DNA of 64,000 nt from VRUE01 sp963714155 (GTDB lineage Bacteria > Actinomycetota > Thermoleophilia > Solirubrobacterales > 70-9). The translations under genes were made by a program, and so were the position numbers. The stretch spans positions 1,612,001-1,676,000 of the forward strand of contig OY970236.1 of assembly GCA_963714155.1 (NCBI GenBank), given 5' to 3'. A model generated the notes under the pieces. It made no database searches. It had not been told where the DNA came from and was given only the letters and a program-made list of their open reading frames with translations. This document shows positions 1 to 9,182 of the stretch, one piece after another (positions within the stretch are counted from its first letter, which is position 1; every line of letters begins with the position of its first letter).

Positions 1-2
1 AG

Positions 3-47
3 GCGAATGTCGGAGGCGATGAGTCGCCCCACTGGAACGACTACTGA
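3..47 (+). CDS. C-terminal tail of an unidentified protein (partial)
   Basis: The third frame is open from the left edge to a TGA at 45-47 and would end a protein with GGDESPHWNDY. The composition looks like a real C-terminus, but only 14 codons are visible, so neither family nor reality can be established. If real, the gene would converge with the GT-C type gene that ends at 180. Confidence 0.3.
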   Translation, partial: ANVGGDESPHWNDY

Positions 48-123
48 GTTGCTCCTTGGGCAAGATGCCCCACAGATTCCAGCCGACCCCAGCGGGACTC
101 GATTCGCTGAAAACCTAGCTCCA

Positions 124-156
124 CGTAGCCCAGCCGATCCACGGGCTCGGGCTACG
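124..156. terminator. Hairpin between convergent transcription units
   Basis: CGTAGCCC at 124-131 and GGGCTACG at 149-156 form an 8-bp perfect inverted repeat, with a smaller AGCC/GGCT pairing inside the loop. No T-tract follows on either strand, so this would be a hairpin-only terminator if it works. It is the only structure seen in the 48-179 gap. Confidence 0.35.
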
Positions 157-179
157 AAACCGAAGGTCACAGGACGCTG

Positions 180-2039
180 TTAACGCCGCAGTTCGTACAC
201 CCGGTACGCAGTGGAGAAGATCTGGCCTTCGGGGGCGTCGGCGAAGTCGCCCAGCTCGGCGACCTGGGAGTAGTTGCCGCGGATGTAGTCGACCAGTAGG
301 CGGTTGTAGTCGGTGCCGATCACCGGGTAGCCCCAGGCGTCGAAGCGGGTGTTGCCGAGGACGACGATGCGGACGTCGCGGCGCTTTAGGGTCTCGATCG
401 CTTCGCGTTCGTCGGCGCGGGAGTCGACCACGCCGGGCAGGAGCTGCAGCTCGCGCAGTGCCGGCGGGCGGTCGGCGGCGAAGGGCAGCCCGCCCTCTAG
501 CGGCAGGGCGAGGATTGGATCGCCGGGCGTGCTGCGCTGGCGGACGATCTCCAGCGCCTGACCGTAAGCCGCGCCGGAGTTGGCCGGGGCCATGTAGCAG
601 CCGCGCGGGGTGCAGAGCGTGTATTCGTCGCTTGCCGCCGAGCCCTTGGTCAGTGCGCTCCAGGAGAGCCCGACGAAGACGGCGCCGAGGGCGAGCAGCA
701 CGCCCGCCCGGGCGCCCGGCCAGCGGGTCGCGATCTTCTGGTGCAGGATCACCGCCAGCAGCACCAGCAAGGGGGCGTAGTAGGCGGCGTAGGTGTCGGT
801 GGTGAAGCGGTTGTAGGCGCGCCCGGCGAGGATCAGCGAGCCGCCGATCAGGGCGAGGTCGAGCGCCCAGGAACCGGTGATCGGGGCGAGGCGGGCCTGG
901 CGCGCCCGCACCAGCGCCCAGATCCCCACCCCGACGACGACGAAGGGCAGCCAGCTCATTCCCAGCAGCATGCGCTTGGCCTCGGTCTGGACGAGGCCCG
1001 TGGTGCCGGAGAAGGCGCCGAGGACGTGGGCGGCTGCGTCGAGCGCGAGCAGGCCGCCGACGCCCGCCAGCAGCGGTAGCAGCGCCCAGGCGCCGTGGCG
1101 CTTGTGCCAGCGCCAGGAGGCGGCGGCGAGGGCGGCGAGGAGGACGACGTAGACGAGGCCGCGCATGCCAAGGGCGAAGACGCTGGTCAGGTCGAAGGGC
1201 GCCCAGTCGGCCTGGAAGCGGAGGCCGGAGATCCGCGTCATGTCGAGCGGGATCAGCTGGTCGAAGACGAGGTCTCCGGGGCCCCTGTCGATGAGAAACG
1301 GGGCGAAGACGAGCAGTGGCACGAGCGCCGCCGGGACCAGCAGCCGGGCGAGGTCGCCCAGCGCGGCGCGCCGGCCGCTTTCCATTGCGCGGCCGAGGAC
1401 GAAACCGGCGCCGATCGCGAAGGCGACGGCGGCGAGCTCGGGCCGCGTCAACACCACGGCGCCCGCCGCCACCCCCGCCAGGACGGTCCGGCCGCGGGTC
1501 AGGGCCAGCAGTTGCAGCAGGATCGCCAGGATGCCGAAGGTCGCCGAGGTCGTGTGCGGGGCGACGTAGTTGAAGAGCGTGCCCGAGAACCCGATCGCCA
1601 TCGCGATCGCCGTTGCCGCGGTGGCGAAGAGCGGCGTCAACCAGGTGCGGGCGAGGGCGTAGAAGGCGGCGAAGATCGCCAGCGCCGTGGCCAGGCCGAA
1701 GGCGAAGGCGACGGTGAAGCTGGAGCCGAAGAGCGCGAACGCCCCGGCCAGCGGGTAGACGCCGAGCGGCCCGTAGAAGTAGCGGATGTCGTCGTAGAGG
1801 ACGGCGCCGTGGGCGAGCCGGTCGGCCGTCGTCAGCTCGACGCCGAAATCGGCCTGCGGATTGCCCCAGGTCTTCCAGCTCAGCGCCGCGAAGGCGACGA
1901 AGAGGACCGCGAGCCCGACCATAGCCAGGCGATCGCCACCTCCCAGGCGGGCGACGACGGAGGGCTCGGCGTCCCCCTCGCTTGCCTTGTCCTTGGCGGA
2001 CGTGGCGCGCAGCGAGGCGATGCGGGCGGCGGCGGCCAT
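180..2039 (-). CDS. Polytopic membrane protein, GT-C glycosyltransferase-like (PMT/ArnT type)
   Basis: The 619-residue protein has a short polar N-terminus, about a dozen hydrophobic segments from residue ~38 to ~465, and a soluble C-terminal domain. The first outer loop (~60-95) carries DFGVE (D64, E68) and then YGPLG, which fits the acidic catalytic loop of lipid-linked sugar GT-C enzymes. Such proteins move a sugar from a polyprenyl-phosphate donor outside the membrane. The gene starts 3 bp after the flippase-GT2 gene stops and is the last gene of a minus-strand glycan operon. Donor and acceptor cannot be read from sequence. Family assignment is by architecture; an O-antigen ligase-like or unassigned membrane protein is the alternative. 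Confidence 0.6.
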   Translation of the reverse strand: MAAAARIASLRATSAKDKASEGDAEPSVVARLGGGDRLAMVGLAVLFVAFAALSWKTWGNPQADFGVELTTADRLAHGAVLYDDIRYFYGPLGVYPLAGAFALFGSSFTVAFAFGLATALAIFAAFYALARTWLTPLFATAATAIAMAIGFSGTLFNYVAPHTTSATFGILAILLQLLALTRGRTVLAGVAAGAVVLTRPELAAVAFAIGAGFVLGRAMESGRRAALGDLARLLVPAALVPLLVFAPFLIDRGPGDLVFDQLIPLDMTRISGLRFQADWAPFDLTSVFALGMRGLVYVVLLAALAAASWRWHKRHGAWALLPLLAGVGGLLALDAAAHVLGAFSGTTGLVQTEAKRMLLGMSWLPFVVVGVGIWALVRARQARLAPITGSWALDLALIGGSLILAGRAYNRFTTDTYAAYYAPLLVLLAVILHQKIATRWPGARAGVLLALGAVFVGLSWSALTKGSAASDEYTLCTPRGCYMAPANSGAAYGQALEIVRQRSTPGDPILALPLEGGLPFAADRPPALRELQLLPGVVDSRADEREAIETLKRRDVRIVVLGNTRFDAWGYPVIGTDYNRLLVDYIRGNYSQVAELGDFADAPEGQIFSTAYRVYELRR

Positions 2040-2042
2040 CGG

Positions 2043-4481
2043 CTAGGCGACGGACCAGCGCCCGCGGTAGCGCTGCTCCAGCTCACAGAGCCGGTTTGAC
2101 CCCGGCAGCTTGAGGGCGAGGACTGCCAGTACCGCTTTGGCGGAGAGGCGGTAGCGCAGCGAGGCGCGATAGGCGCGCTGCGCCTCCTCGAGGCGGCCGC
2201 TGTCGAGGTAGTAGCGACCGACCTGGCGCATGTCGCTGGAGAGCACCCGGCGCGCGAACCGTTTGCCGACGTCGCCGGCGTATTCCCGGTGCACCGGGTG
2301 GTCGACGCGCAGGCGCATGTCGAGCAGCTGCGAGGAGAGGTTGTCGCCGTGACGGCGGTAGTCGACGAGCAGGTGGGGGTCGTAGAAAAAGGTTGCGCCG
2401 TCGCGCAGGGCGCGCATCCAGAACTCGTAGTCCTCGACCAGCATGTCCTCGCGAAAGCGTCCCAGCCGCTCGAAAAGCGAGCGGCGGATCAGCGAGGTCG
2501 GCGCCGCGATGATGTTCTCGACGTACATCGCGTGCAGCAGCTCCTCGTGGTCGAGGAGGCCCTCGCCGGGCGGGCGCTTGTACTCGCTGGTGTCGGCGCC
2601 GAAGTGGCGGGCGTGGCCGAAGATCACGTCGACTTCGGGGTTGGCGGTGAGCGCGGCGACCTGGCGCTCGAGCTTCTCGGGTCGCCAGACGTCGTCGGCG
2701 GGGCACATCGCGACGTAATCGCCGCTGGCCTCGATGAAGCCGCGGTTGTAGGCGGCGGCGGCGCCCCGCGGTTGCATCTGCACGACCTTGATCCGGCCGG
2801 CGTAGCGCTCCAGCACTTTGTCGGTGCCGTCGGTCGAGCCGTTCTCGACCACGACCACCTCGTCGGGTGGGCGGGTCTGACCGAGGACCGAGTCGAGCGT
2901 CTCGCCGATCCACGGTGCGGCGTTGCGGGCCGGGATCGCGACGCTGATCCGCAGCGGCTGTGGTTGCGGCGAGGGCACCGCCGCGACAGTTGCGGCTGGC
3001 GTTGCTGGGCGACCGCGCTGGAAGCGGTCAGGGATCAGGTGCGAAGCGACCAGGCGCACGTCGGACCAGGCGCCGGGGAAGAACTGGCGCAGGACGAGCA
3101 GATAGGCGACCCCGCCGGCAAGCCCGGCCAGCGCCAGCGCCGCAACGGAGGGGACCCCGGCGTTGTCGAGCGCGTTTATCGCCGGTGCGGAGACGGCAAG
3201 CAGGACGGCGCTGGAGACCAGCGCGGGGCCGAGGTCATGGGTCAGCTGCCGCAGTCCGACGCCGACCAGCGGCCCGAGCACGAGGCCGTAGGCGATCAGC
3301 AGGGCGACGACCTGGAAACAGGCGACCGCGACGCAGACCGTGGTCAGGCCGAGCGAGGCGGTGGCGAGGATCGTTCCCGCGTAGCTGGCAAAGAGGGCGA
3401 CGTTGAAGATCGCCAGCGTGCGCGGCCGGCCGGCGGCGAGCAGCAAGGGCCCGGTGCCGTTGTTGATCGTCATCGCCATGCCGGCGAAGGCGAGGATCTG
3501 CGCCGGCACGACGGCCGGCTCCCAGCGCGCCCCGAAGAGCCAGGGCACGAGGACCGGCGCCAGCGCGGCGAAGAGCGCCAGGGCCGGGAAGACCGCGGTG
3601 GCGTTGACGCGGATCACCCGCGCGCGCACGGCGCGCATGTGCTCGTGGTCGTCGGTTCGCGAGTAGACCGGGAAGGCGATGCGGGAGACGATGCCGCTGA
3701 TCCGCTGCTCGCTTTCGACGCCGAGGGTGTAGGCGCGATAGTAGAACCCGACCTGGCGCGGGCTCATCACCGCGCCGAGGATCGCGTAGTCGATGTTGCG
3801 AAAGCCGACCCAGGCAGCGCCCGCGAGGCCGGCGGGGGCGCCGAAGGAGAGCACCTCGCGCAGCTCGCGCGGGTGCCAGCGGGGCAGGGTCAGCGAGGTT
3901 GCCGCGGTCAGCAGGACGAGCGCCAGGACCGCGCCGACGAGCATGCCGACGATGTAGGCCGAGGCGTCGAGCCCAAACGCCGCCGCGGCGACGACGGAGA
4001 CGGCGGAGGCCGTCAGCACGCTGGCGATCTCGATTACGCCGAGGCGGCGGAAGTCGAGCTCGCGCTGCAGGGCGGCCTGGGGAACGATGCGCAAGCCGGC
4101 GAGGATCCAGATCGGCGAGAGCAGCTGGAAGAGACTGGCGGCGTCGGCACCGAAGAGGGCGCCGCCGACCGGCACGGCGAGGAAGAAGGTGAGCAGCGTC
4201 AGGATCGTGCCAAGGACGAGGCCGATCAGGGTGGCGCTCTCGAAGTGGGCACGGCTGACGTTCTCGCGCTGGACCAGCGGGCTGCCGATGCTCTCGGCGG
4301 CGAGCGAGAGCGCGAGCTCGCTGACGATCACGGTCACCGCCAGCGTGCCGAAGGCGGCGGGGGGGACGAGGTGGGCAAGGACCACCCCGCAGCCGAAGGC
4401 GGCGATCTCGGCGGCAACACGGGCGACGGCGAACCAGCGCACGCCCTCGAAGGCCGCCTCTCTCAGTGAGCTACGCGACAC
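2043..4481 (-). CDS. Fusion protein: Wzx-type polysaccharide flippase plus GT2 glycosyltransferase
   Basis: One uninterrupted 812-codon frame encodes two modules. Residues 1 to ~475 form a multi-helix MATE/MOP-type lipid-linked oligosaccharide flippase, with FGTLAVTVIVSE near the start and repeated hydrophobic helices. A Pro/Ala-rich linker (~485-508) leads to a GT-A fold family 2 glycosyltransferase with RISVAIPARN (~511), VVVENGSTDGT and the nucleotide-sugar-binding CPADDVW (~595). The tail has VEDYEFWMRAL, typical of GT2 enzymes, then a helical repeat-like segment. The start overlaps the end of the GT4 gene by 11 nt. The enzyme could add a sugar on the cytoplasmic face while the same polypeptide exports the lipid-linked product. 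Specificity is unknown. Confidence 0.85.
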   Translation of the reverse strand: MSRSSLREAAFEGVRWFAVARVAAEIAAFGCGVVLAHLVPPAAFGTLAVTVIVSELALSLAAESIGSPLVQRENVSRAHFESATLIGLVLGTILTLLTFFLAVPVGGALFGADAASLFQLLSPIWILAGLRIVPQAALQRELDFRRLGVIEIASVLTASAVSVVAAAAFGLDASAYIVGMLVGAVLALVLLTAATSLTLPRWHPRELREVLSFGAPAGLAGAAWVGFRNIDYAILGAVMSPRQVGFYYRAYTLGVESEQRISGIVSRIAFPVYSRTDDHEHMRAVRARVIRVNATAVFPALALFAALAPVLVPWLFGARWEPAVVPAQILAFAGMAMTINNGTGPLLLAAGRPRTLAIFNVALFASYAGTILATASLGLTTVCVAVACFQVVALLIAYGLVLGPLVGVGLRQLTHDLGPALVSSAVLLAVSAPAINALDNAGVPSVAALALAGLAGGVAYLLVLRQFFPGAWSDVRLVASHLIPDRFQRGRPATPAATVAAVPSPQPQPLRISVAIPARNAAPWIGETLDSVLGQTRPPDEVVVVENGSTDGTDKVLERYAGRIKVVQMQPRGAAAAYNRGFIEASGDYVAMCPADDVWRPEKLERQVAALTANPEVDVIFGHARHFGADTSEYKRPPGEGLLDHEELLHAMYVENIIAAPTSLIRRSLFERLGRFREDMLVEDYEFWMRALRDGATFFYDPHLLVDYRRHGDNLSSQLLDMRLRVDHPVHREYAGDVGKRFARRVLSSDMRQVGRYYLDSGRLEEAQRAYRASLRYRLSAKAVLAVLALKLPGSNRLCELEQRYRGRWSVA

Positions 4482-5733
4482 CTGCTACCTCGGCGCTCGG
4501 CCGGCGGCTGCCGACCAGCTCGTCGATCAAGGCCAGGTAGCGCTGCCGCTGGCAGCGCCACTCCATCGTCGAAAGCTGTTGCGAGGCCCGCTTGGCCCGT
4601 TCGCGCGCGGCCTCGGGATTGGCCCGCACCCCTTCGATTGCCGCGGCGATCGAAGCCGGGTCGCCGGGCTCGGCGAAGAGCAGGTCGTCGGGGCCGAAGT
4701 AGCGCTCGATCACCGGCAGCCGCGAGGCGATCGCCGGCAGCCCCATGTGGACGTACTCGAGCAGCTTGACCGGCAGCAGCATCTCGGTGAAGCCGTCGCG
4801 CAGCGTTGGCACCACGCCGAGGTGGGCCTGTTCAAGACGAGCGGGGATCTCCTCCACCGGCGTCGGCTGGGGCGCGATCCGCACGTTGGCGGGCGCCAGC
4901 GTCGCCGCCTTCCCGGCGAGCACCCTGGCCGCCTCGGCGTCGGAGCCGTAGACGTCAAGCGTGACCGGGGCGCCGCGACTTTCCAATGTGCCAACCGCGC
5001 GCACGAGCGTCTCGACGCCGAAGCGATCGGCGAGGCCGCCGTGGTAGACGACGCGCAGCTCATCCTCGGCCGGCGGCGTAAGCGGTGGGCGCCGCTCGCC
5101 GAAGACGCTCTCGTCGGGTGTGTTCATCACGACCTCCGAGCGCGACGCTTCGATCCCGCGCTCGCGCAAGAGGTCGCGGGCCTCGTCGGTGACGAATATG
5201 TGCGCGTCGGCGAGCGAGGCGCTGAGTTTCTCCTCGGCACGAATCAGACGTACGAGCGGGTGGCCAGCCTGCCGTTCGAAGAGCGTGGCGAACAGCTCCG
5301 GGAAGGTGTCGTGGAAGTTGAGCACGATCGGCGTTCCGCGCAGCTTCGGCCGCCAGGCCGCGAAGACCAGGGCGTCGGGCATGTTGTGGATCTCGATGAT
5401 GTCGAAGCGGTCCTCGCGGTCGAGGGTGCTGACCTTGCGCGCGGCACCGGCGAAGAAGCGCGCGTTGCCTTCGAGGTAGGCGCGGGCTCCGCCGCGGGGC
5501 TTGGCCGCGGCAGCGCGGTGAGTGCGGATGACCCCCGCGCCGACCTGCTCGCTGCCCTCGTCGGTGAGGCAGATGCAGTCGACTTCGTCGCCGCGTTCTG
5601 CCAGCGCTCGCGCCTGGCGTTGGATCCGGGAGTCGACCGAGTAGTCGGAGTAGTGGACCATGCAGATCCGCAGGCTCCGCCGGCCCTCGCTTGTCCCGGG
5701 CTCAGGACTAGGTTGCGGGGCCAAAGGTCTCAA
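4471..5733 (-). CDS. GT4 family glycosyltransferase
   Basis: The 420-residue protein has two Rossmann-like halves of GT-B fold. The N-terminal half shows ICMVHYSDYSVDSRIQ and DIIEIHNMPDALVFA. The C-terminal half has the donor-binding stretch LLPVKLLEYVHMGLPAIAS, with the conserved Glu of the retaining EX7E-type motif, and a terminal helix common in GT4 enzymes. It probably transfers a sugar from a nucleotide donor to the growing surface glycan in the cytoplasm. The annotated ATG lies inside the end of the aminotransferase gene (26-nt overlap); the conserved fold only begins at about residue 20, so a later start is possible. It is translationally coupled to the flippase-GT2 gene downstream. 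Confidence 0.85.
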   Translation of the reverse strand: MRPLAPQPSPEPGTSEGRRSLRICMVHYSDYSVDSRIQRQARALAERGDEVDCICLTDEGSEQVGAGVIRTHRAAAAKPRGGARAYLEGNARFFAGAARKVSTLDREDRFDIIEIHNMPDALVFAAWRPKLRGTPIVLNFHDTFPELFATLFERQAGHPLVRLIRAEEKLSASLADAHIFVTDEARDLLRERGIEASRSEVVMNTPDESVFGERRPPLTPPAEDELRVVYHGGLADRFGVETLVRAVGTLESRGAPVTLDVYGSDAEAARVLAGKAATLAPANVRIAPQPTPVEEIPARLEQAHLGVVPTLRDGFTEMLLPVKLLEYVHMGLPAIASRLPVIERYFGPDDLLFAEPGDPASIAAAIEGVRANPEAARERAKRASQQLSTMEWRCQRQRYLALIDELVGSRRPSAEVAGVA

Positions 5734-6868
5734 CGGCGCTCGCGATCTCGGCTATTTGCCAGTCCTCGATGGCCGGGAAGATCGGCAGCGAGCAGTTTTC
5801 CGCGGCGAGTCGCTCGGCCACCGGGAGGGCGCCGCGGCCAAGCCCAAGGTGCTCGTACGCCGGCTGCAGGTGGATCGGCGTGGGGTAGTGGATCGCGCTC
5901 GCCACCCCGTGGGCGTCGAGGTGCTGGCGCAGCTCCTCGCGGCGCGACGAGCGGATGACGAAGAGGTGGTAGACGTGGTCGCTGTGCTCGGCAGCGGGCG
6001 TCGGCAGCACCAGCTCGGACTCGGCGAGCAGCGAGCGCAGCCTTGCCGCGGCATCGCGCCGCCTCTGATTCCAGTCAGGAAGGTGCCTGAGCTTGACGTC
6101 GAGGATCGCCGCCTGCAGCCCGTCGAGGCGATGGGTGCCGGAGACCAGCTGGTGGTTGTGCCGCGGCGACTCGCCGTGGGAGCGCAGCAGTCCGATCCGC
6201 TTCGCCAGCTCGCTGTCGTTGGTGGTGACGGCACCGCCGTCGCCCCAGCCGCCGAGGTTCTTGGTGGGGTAGAAGCTGAAGCAGCCGGCGTCGCCGAGCG
6301 AACCGACGGGCTGGCCGCGGTAGAGCGCCCCGTGGGCCTGGCAGGCGTCCTCGACGACCGCGATCCCGCGCTCGCGGCAGAGCGCCAGCAGCGGATCCAT
6401 CTCGACCGGGCGGCCGAATAGGTGGACCGGGATGACGCAGCGGGTGCGGGGCGTGATCGCCTGCTCGACGATCTCGGCGGTGAGCAGCGCCGTCTCGGGA
6501 TCGACGTCGACGAGTCGCACGTCGGCGCCGACCTCGGTCACCGCCTCGGCGCTGGCGAAGAAGCTGTAGGTGGGGACGATGACCTCGTCGCCCGGGCCGA
6601 TGCCGAGGCCACGCAGCGCCAGTTCCAGCGCCGCCGTCCCGGAGGAGATGCCGATCGCGTGCTCGGTCGCGCAGAACTCGGCGAAGTTGCGCTCGAAGTC
6701 CTCGACCACGCTGCCAAGCGTGAAGGCACCCTCGCGAGCGACCCTCTCGACCACCCCGAGCAGCTCGGCGAGCAGCTCCGGGTTGGCGTCGTCGAGGCGA
6801 ACGAAGGGCACGCGGGAGGCGGAGGTCGCCGCCGCGGGCAGCGTCGCGCTGGGGCCGTTGGCGCTCAT
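5708..6868 (-). CDS. DegT/DnrJ/EryC1 family PLP sugar aminotransferase
   Basis: The 386-residue protein has the landmarks of nucleotide-sugar aminotransferases: SSGTAAL (75-81) for cofactor phosphate binding, VVEDACQAHG with D174 against the pyridine nitrogen, and YPTKNLGGWGDGG with the Schiff-base Lys at 203. These enzymes convert a keto-sugar nucleotide to an amino-sugar nucleotide with glutamate as donor. With the acyltransferase at 11993 and the dehydrogenase at 12706 it resembles the WbpE/WbpD/WbpA steps of diacetamido-uronate synthesis. The start overlaps the regulator's stop by 4 nt (ATGA), so the two are coupled. The exact substrate is not readable from sequence. Confidence 0.9.
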   Translation of the reverse strand: MSANGPSATLPAAATSASRVPFVRLDDANPELLAELLGVVERVAREGAFTLGSVVEDFERNFAEFCATEHAIGISSGTAALELALRGLGIGPGDEVIVPTYSFFASAEAVTEVGADVRLVDVDPETALLTAEIVEQAITPRTRCVIPVHLFGRPVEMDPLLALCRERGIAVVEDACQAHGALYRGQPVGSLGDAGCFSFYPTKNLGGWGDGGAVTTNDSELAKRIGLLRSHGESPRHNHQLVSGTHRLDGLQAAILDVKLRHLPDWNQRRRDAAARLRSLLAESELVLPTPAAEHSDHVYHLFVIRSSRREELRQHLDAHGVASAIHYPTPIHLQPAYEHLGLGRGALPVAERLAAENCSLPIFPAIEDWQIAEIASAVETFGPAT

Positions 6869-7545
6869 GCCGTCGCCCCCTCGGCTGCTGCGCCACCGTT
6901 GATGGTGTCACCGGTGGCGCGCTCGAGCTCGCGGAACAGTGCCGCGGCCTCGCGCCGCGAACGCACGCTGAGCTTGGTGAAGACGGAGGAGAGGTGGCTC
7001 TTGATCGTGCTCTCGGAAAGGAAGAGCTGCTCGGCGATCTCGGCGTTGGTCATGCCCGCGGAGACGAAAGAGAGCACCTGGCGCTCGCGGTGTGAGAGTG
7101 CCGGTCGCTCGACGCTGGCGCGCACCTTGCGCGGGACGACCGACTGGCCGCTGGCGACGGCGCTGACCGCGACCGCGAGCGTCGACTCCAGCTCGGACTC
7201 GAAGACGACTGCGTCGGCCCCCGCTTCCAGCGCCCGCCGGACACCGGCGCCGGTGGTCTGGGGCGAGACGGCGACGATCGACGGGCCTGGCAGCTCGCGC
7301 TGCAGGCGGCGCAGCAGCGCCATCTCGCTGGGAGCGTCGAGGTCGCAGGTGAGCACGACGATCACCGCCGGACCGGCCTCGAGGCCGAAGAGGTCTTCGG
7401 TGGCGACGTCTGAAGGCTCTACCCCGATCACGCCGAGGGCGGCGGCGATCCTGGCGCGGATCGTCGTCTCTTCGGCGCTGACCACGACGCGCAGCGAATC
7501 GAGGAAAGCAGGGGCGTCCGAGGTTGGCTGGCTCACGACCGTCAT
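6865..7545 (-). CDS. LuxR/NarL-type regulator with degenerate receiver domain
   Basis: With the ATG at 7545 the protein has 226 residues; the same frame also opens upstream at 7629, but the extra 28 residues are unlike any receiver. The C-terminal third is a clear GerE/LuxR helix-turn-helix: LSHRERQVLSFVSAGMTNAE, then EIAEQLFLSESTIKSHLSSV. The N-terminal ~120 residues fold-match a CheY receiver, but the strand-3 acceptor region reads VVLTCDLDAPSE and the usual strand-5 Lys position reads VVFES. No histidine kinase is adjacent. It may be controlled by a ligand or partner rather than by phosphorylation. It heads the minus-strand glycan operon and is divergent from the deacetylase gene, so it could control both. 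Confidence 0.8.
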   Translation of the reverse strand: MTVVSQPTSDAPAFLDSLRVVVSAEETTIRARIAAALGVIGVEPSDVATEDLFGLEAGPAVIVVLTCDLDAPSEMALLRRLQRELPGPSIVAVSPQTTGAGVRRALEAGADAVVFESELESTLAVAVSAVASGQSVVPRKVRASVERPALSHRERQVLSFVSAGMTNAEIAEQLFLSESTIKSHLSSVFTKLSVRSRREAAALFRELERATGDTINGGAAAEGATA

Positions 7546-7664
7546 GTGCAAGAAACGGCGCAGGAGCACGGCAGCTTGCGCGGGCCGCTTCGAAAATAAC
7601 CTCGCCCGTGGTCCGTTTATCGGTGGCATGGGGGTTTGCGTCTATATAGATCGGCATCTCAGCC

Positions 7665-9182
7665 ATGGCTGAGCCCTCGCCTGCGTGCGCTCCGGCGGCC
7701 CCGCTTCGGATCGCTCTCGATCCGGGCCTGAGGGCTGCCTACGGCCCGGAGCTGGCCTGGACCTGGCGGCTCCTGCTCACCACCTTGGGCCGTACCTGGG
7801 TCGAGGTCTCGGCAGGCGAGGAGTGCGACATCGCCTACCTGGCGCCGGGCGCCGCCACGCTGCCGCAGGCGGCGATCGAGGTGCGCGCCGATCCAGAGCT
7901 CTGGCGCCGGCGCGACCAGCTCACTCTGCGCAGCGTTGAGGAGAGCGAGGGCTGGAGCATGCTCAGCTTCGCCGACGTGGGGGAGTCAGGTGGGGGAGTA
8001 GTCAGGAGTGACGGTGGCCTCGTCATCGACCATGACCTTGCCTTCGATGTCTTCTGGCTCGGCACCGCCTGCGCCGAGCGGGGCTGGCCACGCAACGAGC
8101 ATGGTCATCCCCAGCCGCAGGGCGCCCTGCTCGAGCAGGGCCTCTTTCCACAGGCGCTGGCTTCGCGCATCGCCGCCCGCCTCGAGCGCGAGCTGCTCGG
8201 AGTGGGGTTGGCCGAGGGCATTCCGCGCTGGCCCGGCGGAAAGCGCGCAGCAGCCTGCCTCACCCACGACGTCGATTACCCCGAAGCGGTGCGTTGGCTG
8301 GAGCCGATCCGCGTCCTCGCCCGCCGCCGTCTGCGCGGCGTCAGGCCAGCCCTCGGCATCCTGGCGGGCCGGCGCTCGACCTGGCACTTCGAGTCCTGGA
8401 CCCGCATGGAGCAGCGCTGGGGCGGCAACTCCGCCTTCTACTTCGTTCCCCGCAAGGGCTCGCTGCGCGAGTACGCAACGGGGACGCCCGACCCCTTCTA
8501 CGACGTGACCACACCGCGCTTCCGCGAGCTCTTCCGGCGCCTCGACGGCGACGACACGGAGATCGGCCTGCACGCGAGCTATCACGCCCACGCCAGTGCC
8601 GAGCGCTTTCAGCGCGAGAAGGAGCGGCTCGAGCGCGCGGCCGGGGTCGAGGTTGTGGGCAACAGGCACCACTACCTCCACCTCGATCCAAGCCACCCCG
8701 AGGAGACGCTGCTGCTGCACGAGCAGCTGGGCTTCGAGTACGACACGACCCTCGGCCACGATCAGCAGCTCGGCTGGCGCAACGGCCTCTCCCACCCGTT
8801 CTTTCCCTTCCACGCCCGGCTGCGCCGGCAGCTGGACACGCTGCAACTGCCCTTTGCCTGGATGGACCAGCAGCTGCTGCTCTACGGCTCCGCCGATTCC
8901 GGCGAGGCCGAGGACCGCCTCCGCGACCTGGTCTCGACGGCGGCGGGGCAGGGTGGCTGCCTCGTCGCCAACATCCACGAGTACACCTTCGACCGCGAGC
9001 TCTTCCCCGGCTGGAGCGATACCTACGAGGCGCTGCTGCGCGAGATCGCCCAACGCGGCGACTTCTGGATCGAGACGCCGCGCCGGGTCGCCGAGCACTG
9101 GCGCGCCCGGGCGAGCGCGATAGCCGCGGCGAGCCGTGGGCTGCAGGGTGGCCCGGCGACGCCGCTGCCGGTGAGGGCATGA
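7665..9182 (+). CDS. Polysaccharide deacetylase-like (NodB-type, CE4-related) protein
   Basis: The 505-residue protein has an N-terminal ~190-residue domain of unclear family, then a NodB-like barrel. THDVDYPE contains D202 and D204, corresponding to the catalytic-base and metal Asp, and GLHASYHAHAS supplies the metal HxxxH pair (H303, H307). NRHHYLHLD follows. Proteins of this type remove N-acetyl groups from amino sugars, though long members in sugar clusters are often uncharacterised. There is no signal peptide, so it may act in the cytoplasm on a nucleotide- or lipid-linked sugar. The stop overlaps the methyltransferase start (ATGA). The upstream gap has a TATATA-rich stretch near 7643 that could serve promoters in either direction. 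Confidence 0.75.
   Translation: MAEPSPACAPAAPLRIALDPGLRAAYGPELAWTWRLLLTTLGRTWVEVSAGEECDIAYLAPGAATLPQAAIEVRADPELWRRRDQLTLRSVEESEGWSMLSFADVGESGGGVVRSDGGLVIDHDLAFDVFWLGTACAERGWPRNEHGHPQPQGALLEQGLFPQALASRIAARLERELLGVGLAEGIPRWPGGKRAAACLTHDVDYPEAVRWLEPIRVLARRRLRGVRPALGILAGRRSTWHFESWTRMEQRWGGNSAFYFVPRKGSLREYATGTPDPFYDVTTPRFRELFRRLDGDDTEIGLHASYHAHASAERFQREKERLERAAGVEVVGNRHHYLHLDPSHPEETLLLHEQLGFEYDTTLGHDQQLGWRNGLSHPFFPFHARLRRQLDTLQLPFAWMDQQLLLYGSADSGEAEDRLRDLVSTAAGQGGCLVANIHEYTFDRELFPGWSDTYEALLREIAQRGDFWIETPRRVAEHWRARASAIAAASRGLQGGPATPLPVRA

Noticed and set aside
2289..4469. Long plus-strand open frame (726 codons) opposite the flippase-GT2 gene
   Set aside because: Its product is a low-complexity string of Gly, Asp, Arg, Gln and Glu, the usual mirror of GC-rich codons. 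The minus-strand protein has clear motifs.
7986..9098. Minus-strand open frame opposite the deacetylase gene
   Set aside because: It has no recognisable motif and would be wholly embedded in a gene with a convincing NodB-like core.
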